Both the position numbers and the translations under genes were made by a program. Below the pieces are notes generated by a model. The model saw only the letters and a list, made by a program, of their open reading frames with translations. It was not told the origin of the DNA and searched no databases. Shown piece after piece: positions 28,324 through 35,824 of a stretch of DNA of 64,000 nt (positions are counted from its first letter, which is position 1; every line of letters begins with the position of its first letter). Origin of the DNA: Sphingomonas lacusdianchii (GTDB lineage Bacteria; Pseudomonadota; Alphaproteobacteria; Sphingomonadales; Sphingomonadaceae); NCBI RefSeq assembly GCF_022664395.1, contig NZ_JAKRET010000004.1:62001-126000 (forward strand), read 5' to 3'.

Positions 28324-31300
28324 TCATGTCGGTTCGCCCGTGCTGCCGGTCGCCGTTCGCCCGCCGAGTCGGGCGTACAATGTCGGCAGGACGAACAGCG
28401 TCAGCAGCGTGGCGGAGATCAGCCCGCCGATGACGACCGTCGCCAGCGGCTTCTGTACTTCCGCGCCGGCACCCGACCCCAGCGCCATCGGCACGAAGCC
28501 GAGGCTGGCGACCAGCGCGGTCATCGCTACCGGACGCAGGCGGAGCAACGCGCCGGTCCGCGCCGCCTCCGCCCGCGCCATGCCGCCTGCGACCAGTTGC
28601 TGGATCGAGCTGACCATCACCAGCCCGTTGAGCACCGCAATCCCCGACAGTGCGATGAAGCCGACCGCCGCCGATACCGAGAAATCGATGCCGCGTGCGT
28701 AGAGCAGCAACACCCCGCCGACCATTGCGAAGGGCACGCCGGTAAACACGATCGCCGCATCGCGCACCGACCTGAGCGCACCGTAGAGCAGCAGCAGGAT
28801 CAGCACGAAACAGGCCGGCACCACCAGCTTCAGCCGCGCGGTGGCGGAGGCGAGGTTCTCGAACTGGCCACCCCATTCGAGATAGCTGCCCGGGGGCAGG
28901 CGGACCTGTTCGGCGATCGCCGCCTGCGCATCGGCGACGACCGAGGCGACGTCGCGGCCGCGGACATTGGCCTGCACCACGACGCGGCGCTTGCCGTTCT
29001 CGCGGCTGATCTGGTTCGGCCCGTCGACGACGCGGATGTCGGCGACGCTCGACAGCGGCACGCTACCGCCGCCCGCGATCGGCACCGGCACGCGCTGCAA
29101 GAGCTGCAGGTCGGCGCGCTGGGTGTCGGACAGGCGGATGACGATCGGCACGCGCCGGTCTCCTTCGAAGATCACGCCCGACGGCCGCCCGCCGATGGTG
29201 GCGGTGATGACGTCCTGCACGTCCTGTGCGGTGACGCCGCGCTGTGCCATCGCCATGCGGTCGACGCGGATGTCGAGCATCGGTAACCCCGTCGTCTGTT
29301 CGACCTTCACGTCCGCCGCGCCCTTCGTCTGGCGCAGCACCGCAGCGATCCGTTCGGCGGTGCGATTCATCGCGTCGAAATCGTCGCCGAAGACCTTTAC
29401 CGCGATATCGCCGCGCACTCCGGCGATCAGTTCGTTGAAGCGCATCTGGATCGGCTGGGTGATCTCGTACGCGTTGCCGGGAATTTTCGACAGGTCGTGC
29501 TCGATCCGCTCGACCAGTTCGGCCTTGGGCAAACGCGGGTCGGGCCATTCGGAACGGGGTTTGAGGATCACGAACATGTCGGTGGCGTTGGGCGGCATCG
29601 GGTCGGAGGCCAGTTCGGCGGTGCCGGTCTTCGAATAGACGAAGCGCACTTCGGGCTGGCGCGACATCATCCGTTCGATCGGAACCTGCATCGCCTGACT
29701 CTGCTGGACCGAGGTCGCGGGAATGCGCAGCGCCTGGATCAGCAGGTCACCTTCGTCGAGTTGCGGCAGGAACACCTGCCCCAATCCGGCAAAGGCGAGC
29801 AGCGCGACGATCAGGCTGGCGATGCCCGCACCGATCGTGAGCGACGGGCGTTTCATCGCGCGGTCGAGGCCGGGTTCGTAGCGGCGTTTCAGCCAAGACA
29901 CGATCCGCCCGTCCTTCTCCTCGATCCGCCGCGACAGCAGCAAGGCGATCATTGCGGGGACGAAGGTCAGCGACAGGACGAAGGCGAAGGCGAGGGCGAT
30001 GATGACGGTCAGCGCCATCGGCACGAAGGTCCGCCCCTCGACCCCCGACAGGGTGAGGAGCGGCACATAGACGAGGATGATGATCGCCTGTCCATAGACT
30101 GATGGCCGGATCATCTCGCGCGCCGCCGCCGTCACCGTGGACAGGCGTTCGTCGGTGGTCAGCAGCCGCCCCTCGGCATATTGCCGGTCGGCCAGACGCC
30201 GCATCGCATTTTCGACGATGATGACCGCGCCGTCGACGATCAGCCCGAAATCGAGCGCGCCCAGACTCATCAGATTGGCCGACACCCCGGCATGCAGCAT
30301 GCCGAAACCGGTCAGCAGCATCGTGATCGGGATGACCAGTGCCGCAATCACCGCCGCGCGGAAATTGCCGAGCAGGAGGAAGAGGACGACGATGACGAGT
30401 ACCGCGCCTTCGGAAAGATTTTTCCCGACGGTGGCGATGGTCGCGTTGACCAGCGCGGTACGGTCGAGCACCGGCTGCACCACCACGTCGGGCGGCAGCG
30501 AGGCGTTGATCGACTTGAGCTTGGCCGCGACCGCGGTGGCCACGGTCCGGCTGTTCTCACCGATGCGCATGATCGCGGTGCCGACGACCACCTCGGTACC
30601 GTTTTCGGAGGCTGAACCCATCCGCACCGCTTGTCCGGTGCGCACCGTTGCCACCTGATCGAGCGTGATCGGCACGCCTTCGCGGGTGGCGATGACCATG
30701 CGCGACAAATCGGCGGCGCTGCGCACCAGCGCGTCGGAGCGCACCGCCAGTCCCTCGCCACCGCGATCGACGAAGCCGCCGCCGACGCTGCTGTTGTTGC
30801 GCTCCAGCGCGGTGCCGAGTTCGGTCAGCGTCAGGTTCAGCGCCGCCAGCCGCTGGATATCCGGCACGACGAGGAACTGCTTGGCATAGCCGCCGATCGA
30901 ATCGACGCCCGCCAGCCCCGGTACGGTCTTGAGCAGCGGCGTGACGATCCAGTCCTGCGCGGTGCGCAGATAGGTCGCCTTGTCCTCCTCGCTGACCAGC
31001 CGTTCGCCCTCGGGTGTGATATAGCTGCCATCGGGCTGCTGGCCGGGCTCGCCGGGCTTGTGCAGATCGTCGGCGCGGTGCTGGAGCCGGACGGTGTACA
31101 TATAGACTTCGCCGAGGCCGGTCGCGATCGGTCCCATTTCCGGCGTGACGCCGGGGGGCAGGCTTTCCTGCACGCCCTGCAACCGTTCGCCGACCTGTTG
31201 CCGGGCGAAATAGATGTCGGTCGATTCATCGAAGACGGCGGTGATCTGCGCAAAGCCGTTGCGGCTGAGCGAGCGGGTATATTCGAGGCCGGGCGTGCCG

Positions 31301-31521
31301 GCGAGCGCGGTCTCGATCGGGAACGAGACCTGTTTCTCGACCAGTTCGGGTGAGAGAGCGGGCGCGCGGACGTTGATCTGCACCTGATTGTTGGTGATGT
31401 CGGGCACGGCGTCGATCGGCAGGCGATAGAGCGACCATGCGCCGATGGCGGTGGCAATGAGGGTCAGCAGCAGCACCAGCCAACGCCGGGCGACCGACCA
31501 TGCGACAATGCGGGCGATCAT
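28324..31521 (-). CDS. Heavy-metal efflux RND pump, CzcA/CusA family
   Basis: A 1065-residue inner-membrane RND transporter with 12 helices and two large periplasmic loops. The helix-4 signature DFGLIVDGAVIIVENAMRR identifies the heavy-metal (HME) branch, with the two acidic residues of the proton relay. The motif DGAVIIVEN is the CzcA type, which usually carries Co, Zn or Cd, so divalent ions are more likely than Cu/Ag. It is the last gene of a four-gene metal-efflux cluster, 3 bp from the adaptor gene. It would be the proton-driven pump in a tripartite complex. Confidence 0.93.
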   Translation of the reverse strand: MIARIVAWSVARRWLVLLLTLIATAIGAWSLYRLPIDAVPDITNNQVQINVRAPALSPELVEKQVSFPIETALAGTPGLEYTRSLSRNGFAQITAVFDESTDIYFARQQVGERLQGVQESLPPGVTPEMGPIATGLGEVYMYTVRLQHRADDLHKPGEPGQQPDGSYITPEGERLVSEEDKATYLRTAQDWIVTPLLKTVPGLAGVDSIGGYAKQFLVVPDIQRLAALNLTLTELGTALERNNSSVGGGFVDRGGEGLAVRSDALVRSAADLSRMVIATREGVPITLDQVATVRTGQAVRMGSASENGTEVVVGTAIMRIGENSRTVATAVAAKLKSINASLPPDVVVQPVLDRTALVNATIATVGKNLSEGAVLVIVVLFLLLGNFRAAVIAALVIPITMLLTGFGMLHAGVSANLMSLGALDFGLIVDGAVIIVENAMRRLADRQYAEGRLLTTDERLSTVTAAAREMIRPSVYGQAIIILVYVPLLTLSGVEGRTFVPMALTVIIALAFAFVLSLTFVPAMIALLLSRRIEEKDGRIVSWLKRRYEPGLDRAMKRPSLTIGAGIASLIVALLAFAGLGQVFLPQLDEGDLLIQALRIPATSVQQSQAMQVPIERMMSRQPEVRFVYSKTGTAELASDPMPPNATDMFVILKPRSEWPDPRLPKAELVERIEHDLSKIPGNAYEITQPIQMRFNELIAGVRGDIAVKVFGDDFDAMNRTAERIAAVLRQTKGAADVKVEQTTGLPMLDIRVDRMAMAQRGVTAQDVQDVITATIGGRPSGVIFEGDRRVPIVIRLSDTQRADLQLLQRVPVPIAGGGSVPLSSVADIRVVDGPNQISRENGKRRVVVQANVRGRDVASVVADAQAAIAEQVRLPPGSYLEWGGQFENLASATARLKLVVPACFVLILLLLYGALRSVRDAAIVFTGVPFAMVGGVLLLYARGIDFSVSAAVGFIALSGIAVLNGLVMVSSIQQLVAGGMARAEAARTGALLRLRPVAMTALVASLGFVPMALGSGAGAEVQKPLATVVIGGLISATLLTLFVLPTLYARLGGRTATGSTGEPT

Positions 31522-31524
31522 CGA

Positions 31525-32667
31525 TCAGTGATCCGCATGGGTGGCTTCGCCCTTGCCGAGTTCGGCCTTGAGCGTGAAGCTGCCGGTGGTGGCGATCTGT
31601 TCGTTGCCCGACAGCCCCCGGCGGACGACCACCGCGCCGCCCGATGCGGTGCCGAGCTCGACCGGAACCGCCTTGAACCCCGTCGGGGTGCGGACGAACA
31701 CGACCGATCGGTTCTCGACCGTCTGGACGGCGGTGGTAGGCACGCGGATCGCGCCGGTGCCCTCGCTGCCGGTCAGGCGGATCGCGGCGGTGACCGGCTC
31801 GCCGACCCGCCACTGGCCGCCGCGATTGTCGAGCGTGGCGATAGCGGGGACGAGCCGGGTTTCGGGATCGAGCGCGGGCGAGACGAAGCGGACGCGGGCG
31901 GTCGTCTCGCGGCCCGGCGCGGTGACGGTGACGATATTGCCCGGCGCGATGCGGCCGGCATCCTCTGGCTTCAGGCTGAGCGACAGCGCGACGCGCGACA
32001 GGTCGGCGACGCGGAACAGTTCGGCGTCCGCAGCGACGGTCTGGCCGAGCACCACCGGGCGGGCGATGATCCGCCCGCCGATCGGCGCGACGACCCCCAT
32101 GCGGTTGAGGCTGCCGCCCCCGCCGCCGGTCGCAGCCATCATGGCGTTCGCTTGCGTCAGCGCGATGCGCGCCTCGGTCGCGGCGGTGCGCGCGGCGACG
32201 AGGTCCTGTTCGGGCGAGACCTGTTGCGCGAACAGCCGCTGTTCGCGGGCAAGATTGGTGTTGGCGAGCGCAAGGCGGGCGCGGGCAGCCTGTACCTCGC
32301 CCTTGATCTGCGCGGCCTCGCGGCTCTCGAGCACGGCCAGCGTCTGGCCGCGACCGACCGCTTCGCCGAGATTGCGGTTGAGCGCGACAATGCGACCGCC
32401 GATCGCGGCGGAGACGACCTGCGTCGCCTGCGGATCGCCCTCGACGATCGCCGGGATTTCGATCGTCGCCGCGCCGTCGTTGGTCGGGCGGCCCAGTTCG
32501 ACGCCGGCGAGCGCGATCTGTTCGGTGGTCAGGGTGACGGTCTCTTCGTCATGCTCGCCGCCATGGGCCTCGCCATGGTCGGCCTCGGCGGCTTCGTTGG
32601 TGGGGGCGTCGGCGGCGTTGCAGGCGGACAGCAACAGGGCGAGCGCGAGGGTCGTGCGCAAGGTCAT
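31525..32667 (-). CDS. RND efflux periplasmic adaptor, CzcB-like
   Basis: A 380-residue membrane-fusion protein. The lipobox LLLSACNA suggests an inner-membrane-anchored lipoprotein, and the mature end is His/Glu-rich (DHGEAHGGEHDEE), typical of metal-binding CzcB proteins. A barrel-sandwich hybrid domain and long helical hairpin follow. I use the ATG at 32667; the GTG just before it is also possible. The start overlaps the stop of the outer-membrane gene (ATGA), so the two are translationally coupled. It links the pump to the outer-membrane channel. Confidence 0.9.
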   Translation of the reverse strand: MTLRTTLALALLLSACNAADAPTNEAAEADHGEAHGGEHDEETVTLTTEQIALAGVELGRPTNDGAATIEIPAIVEGDPQATQVVSAAIGGRIVALNRNLGEAVGRGQTLAVLESREAAQIKGEVQAARARLALANTNLAREQRLFAQQVSPEQDLVAARTAATEARIALTQANAMMAATGGGGGSLNRMGVVAPIGGRIIARPVVLGQTVAADAELFRVADLSRVALSLSLKPEDAGRIAPGNIVTVTAPGRETTARVRFVSPALDPETRLVPAIATLDNRGGQWRVGEPVTAAIRLTGSEGTGAIRVPTTAVQTVENRSVVFVRTPTGFKAVPVELGTASGGAVVVRRGLSGNEQIATTGSFTLKAELGKGEATHADH

Positions 32668-33929
32668 CACGGATTCTCCGTCAGCGGCGCAGGGGCGGTC
32701 AGACGCTCCAGCTGCGCACGGGCATTCTGATAGTCGGCGAGCGCGTCGATCGCGGCGAGCCGGGTGTCGGCGAGGGTGCGTTCGACGTCGAGCAATTCGG
32801 TCTGGCCGAACTTGCCCTCGCGATAGCCGATCCGGGCGATGCGCGCGGCTTCTTGCGCCGCCGCCAGCGCCGGACCGGCAGCGGTCCTTGCGGTGGTCGC
32901 GGCGTTGGCGGCCTGAACCTGCGCATCGGTGATCGCCTGCGCGACGTCGAGTGCGGTGACGCGGGCCTGCGCCTCGGCACGGGTGCGTTCGGCGCTGGCC
33001 TGCGCGATCGCGGCGCGGCCCCGGTCGAACAGGGGGATTGGCAGCGACAGCGCGAGGACGGCGGCGGTGTCGTTGGTCGCCTCCAGCCGCCGGATCGCCG
33101 GCCCGATATTCAGGTCGGGGATACGCGCGGCGCGGGCGAGGCGGATGCCGGCATCGGCAACGGCGATATCGGCCCGCGCCGCCGCCAGTGCCAGCGTGCC
33201 GTCGGGCGCGACCGGCGCGGCGGGGCCTTACACAGCGGGGGGCAGGCGGTCGAGCAATGCGTCGTCGAGGCGGCCCATGACCGGCTGCCCGGTCCGCCGC
33301 GCCAGATTGGTGCGCGCCGCCGCCGCCAGTCGCTCGGCGCGTTCGATCCCCGCCTCGGCATTGAGGCGTGCGACCTCGGCGCGCTGGCGTTCCAGCGGCG
33401 ATGCGCGACCGGCCTCGACCCGGATCGTGGCGACGCGCAGCGCTTCGGTGGCGATCCGTGCCTGTTCGCGCGCGGTCGCGACACGGCGGTCGGCGGCGAG
33501 CGCGCCGACATAGAGTTGGGTGACTTGCAGCCGCAGGTCGGCCGCGATCACCGCCGCCGCGATCCGGGTGCGCGACAGCTGCGCCCCGGCGACCGCGCCG
33601 CGTGCGCTCCGCTTGCCGCCGAGTTCAATGGGTATGGCGATGCCCAGCGTCGTCTCGGCGCTGCGCAGTCCCTGATAGGCGCCCGATCCGACGATGTTTT
33701 CGACCTGCGCCTGCACCTGCGGATTGGGGCGGAGCGCGGCAACGGCGCGTGCCTGTTCGGCGGCGTCGATCGCAGCGGTGGCGGCGTCGATCGACGGGGC
33801 GGACCCGCCGCCTGCGCGGAGTGCCGCTTCGAGCGTATAGACCGGCCCGGCGTCTGCGGGCGCGGTTTGCGCCATGGCCGGACCGGCGCACGACGCCGCG
33901 GCCAGTACGGCCGCGAACCAGATTTGCAT
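32667..33929 (-). pseudogene. TolC-family outer-membrane factor (CzcC-like), in-frame stop codon
   Basis: The two halves of a TolC-like channel are in the same frame, split by TAA at 33228-33230. The first part (about 233 residues) begins MQIWFAAVLAAASCAGPAMA (signal peptide) and ends DALLDRLPPAV. Then the stop, then GPAAPVAPDGTLALAAARAD and onward to ENP, ending exactly on the ATG of the adaptor (ATGA). Across the stop the text reads as one continuous protein of about 420 residues. A CAA to TAA change is one single-base explanation. Without readthrough the second half would not be made and the efflux system would lack its channel. Confidence 0.85.
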
Positions 33930-33986
33930 GATGGAGAAATCCCGACGAACTGCGTCAGGCCGGTCGCAACCGGCCGGCGGCATTCG

Positions 33987-34355
33987 TCAGGCGGCGGGCG
34001 GCCGCAGTGCCGGATCGATCGCGCGCGACACTTGCCCGCGATCCTGCGCCAGCGTCGCCGGATTGGCGGACGCCAGCGACAACAGCGTCATCGCACCACG
34101 CTGTGGAACGCTGAAGGTACCGGCATGGCAGTTGCCATGATGATGCAGCGCCGCCTTGTCGCTATCGCCGCCATCGGGGGCGGTGTCGGCGTCGTCATGG
34201 ACCGTGCCCGAGCATTCGACGGTCGCCGGCCCGGCCGATTCGCGCGCATGCACCGTTGTCGCCAGCACCAGCGACGACAGCAGCAGCATCAGCAACAAGG
34301 ACCAAGCTCGGGTCAGCACGGGCGCGACCCTATCGTATCCGCGAGGGAAAGTCAT
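33987..34355 (-). CDS. Small metal-cluster-associated secreted or membrane protein
   Basis: A 122-residue protein with a hydrophobic N-terminal segment (about 17-35, LLLMLLLSSLVLATTVHA) that may be a signal peptide or anchor. The middle is Asp-rich and then has a possible metal-binding cluster, HHHGNCH. I recognise no family with certainty; small His/Cys-containing proteins of this kind are common at the head of czc-type operons. It is first in the same-strand cluster, about 58 bp upstream of the TolC-like gene. The Zur-like box lies 24 bp upstream of its start. The ATG at 34355 is chosen over a GTG just upstream. Confidence 0.65.
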   Translation of the reverse strand: MTFPRGYDRVAPVLTRAWSLLLMLLLSSLVLATTVHARESAGPATVECSGTVHDDADTAPDGGDSDKAALHHHGNCHAGTFSVPQRGAMTLLSLASANPATLAQDRGQVSRAIDPALRPPAA

Positions 34356-34378
34356 CACGGGACTGGACGATCAAAAAC

Positions 34379-34396
34379 GATATGTTATAACATGTC
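34379..34396. promoter_or_regulatory. Zur-like operator between divergent metal genes
   Basis: GATATGTTATAACATGTC is an 18-bp palindrome with one mismatch pair, and its core ATGTTATAACAT (34382-34393) is perfect. It resembles alphaproteobacterial Zur boxes. It lies 2 bp before the DUF1826 start codon and 24 bp upstream of the divergent metal-cluster gene, so it may control either or both. Confidence 0.55.
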
Positions 34397-34398
34397 AC

Positions 34399-35067
34399 AT
34401 GCTACAAACGATCGAATGCAGACGGTCCGCGCCACCCGCCCATGCCTGTACGACGGCAGACGGGAAGGGGATCGACGCCATCCTCGCCGAACCGGTCAAC
34501 CTCGCCATCTGGCAGCGCGACGACGCGCCGGTGGTCGACTCGGGTGATCTCGACGCGGTGGCAGATGTTGCGCTCATCGTCCCGGCTGGAGCACGCTCGG
34601 CGATACCGGACGCACTGAGAGCGGCGGGCTATGACGATGCGCTGGCGGCGCTGCTCGGGCACGATATCGCCGACCTCGCCGCGCGCTTCGCGGCGCTGCT
34701 GGCGCTCGACCGGGTGGCGATCCGGCTGGAGGTGGTCGAGACCGATGCGTGTCGCCGCTTCCACGCCGATTATGTCGCGGTGCGGCTGATCTGCACTTAT
34801 GCCGGGCCGGGAACGCAGTGGCTGGCGAACGACGATGCGCTGGCGTTGGCGGGGGGCGTCGAGCCGACGACGATCCGTTCGATCGCGACCGGCGACGTCG
34901 CGCTGTTCAAGGGGCACGACCGGTCGGAGACGCCGATCGTCCACCGCTCGCCGCCGATCGCCGGCACGGGTACCCGGCGGCTGGTGCTGGTGATCGACCC
35001 GGCGCGCGCCGATCAGCCGGCGGCGGCGATCGGTTCCGCTGCGACGGGCGCGAAGCCGGCGAGATAG
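34399..35067 (+). CDS. DUF1826 family protein
   Basis: A 222-residue cytoplasmic protein. The block RFHADYVAVRLICTYAGPGTQW is the DUF1826 core, and NLAIWQR near the start matches its N-terminal segment. The biochemical function is unknown, but DUF1826 genes are repeatedly found among zinc-responsive genes. The ATG at 34399 sits 2 bp from the Zur-like box, so a conventional leader and ribosome-binding site are absent; the mRNA may be leaderless. Its 3' end overlaps the convergent glycosyltransferase by 55 bp. Confidence 0.8.
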   Translation: MLQTIECRRSAPPAHACTTADGKGIDAILAEPVNLAIWQRDDAPVVDSGDLDAVADVALIVPAGARSAIPDALRAAGYDDALAALLGHDIADLAARFAALLALDRVAIRLEVVETDACRRFHADYVAVRLICTYAGPGTQWLANDDALALAGGVEPTTIRSIATGDVALFKGHDRSETPIVHRSPPIAGTGTRRLVLVIDPARADQPAAAIGSAATGAKPAR

Positions 35068-35771
35068 GGGTGCGCCAGCACGCGGCGGGCATTGCGCTCG
35101 CCGATCGCCGTGTCGTTGACGAGGCGGCTGCCCGCCACCGTGCGATATTGCGCGACACAGGCGTCGATCCGGGCGAAGCGCGCCCCGGCCGCCCCGGCGC
35201 GGGTGTAAAAATCCCAGTCGTTGCAATTGTGGAAGCTGGGATCGAACCCGCCGACCCGTTCGACCATTGCGCGGCGGACCACCGACCAGCTCGGCCCGAT
35301 CACGCCCCCGCTGGCCAGTCCGGCGCGGATGCAGTCGCCGTCCCAGCCGCATTCGGGATCGGTCGGATCCGCATCGCCCTCGACCCGCGCGAAATGGCCG
35401 ACGATGATGTCGTTGGCGCTGCTGGTCGCCTTCCCGAGCAACGCCCGTGCCGCACCGGGCAGCCAGACATCGTCGCTGTCGAGGAACGCGATCCAATCGG
35501 CCGTGGCGAGCGCCGCGCCGCTGTTGCGCGCCTGCGACGCGCCGACATTGCGCGGCAGGATCATCGCGACGACGCACGGGTCGGCGGCGGCCAGCGCGCG
35601 GATGACGGCGGCACTGTCGTCGCTCGATCCGTCATCGACCACGATCACGCGTTCCGGGGCCGGCACCTGTGCCAGCACGCTCGCCACCGCATCGGCGACC
35701 ACGTGCGCGCGGTTATGGCACGGGATGACGACGTCGTACGACGCGACGAACGGATCGGCGGATTGCAGCAT
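35013..35771 (-). CDS. Family 2 glycosyltransferase
   Basis: A 252-residue GT-A fold enzyme. The nucleotide-binding start VVIPCHNRAHVVADAV, the motif VDDGSSDDS and the metal-binding AFLDSDDVW are typical of GT2. A further acidic motif, NCNDWDFYTR, is likely the catalytic region. The donor and acceptor sugars are unknown, so the role (envelope polysaccharide or protein glycosylation) stays open. The ATG at 35771 is chosen over a TTG upstream. It follows the TonB-dependent receptor gene on the same strand by about 50 bp. Confidence 0.88.
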   Translation of the reverse strand: MLQSADPFVASYDVVIPCHNRAHVVADAVASVLAQVPAPERVIVVDDGSSDDSAAVIRALAAADPCVVAMILPRNVGASQARNSGAALATADWIAFLDSDDVWLPGAARALLGKATSSANDIIVGHFARVEGDADPTDPECGWDGDCIRAGLASGGVIGPSWSVVRRAMVERVGGFDPSFHNCNDWDFYTRAGAAGARFARIDACVAQYRTVAGSRLVNDTAIGERNARRVLAHPYLAGFAPVAAEPIAAAG

Positions 35772-35824
35772 GTCCGACCCATGCCAGAACCACGCGCGCA
35801 ATCAAGCGCTGCTACCGTACCCGA

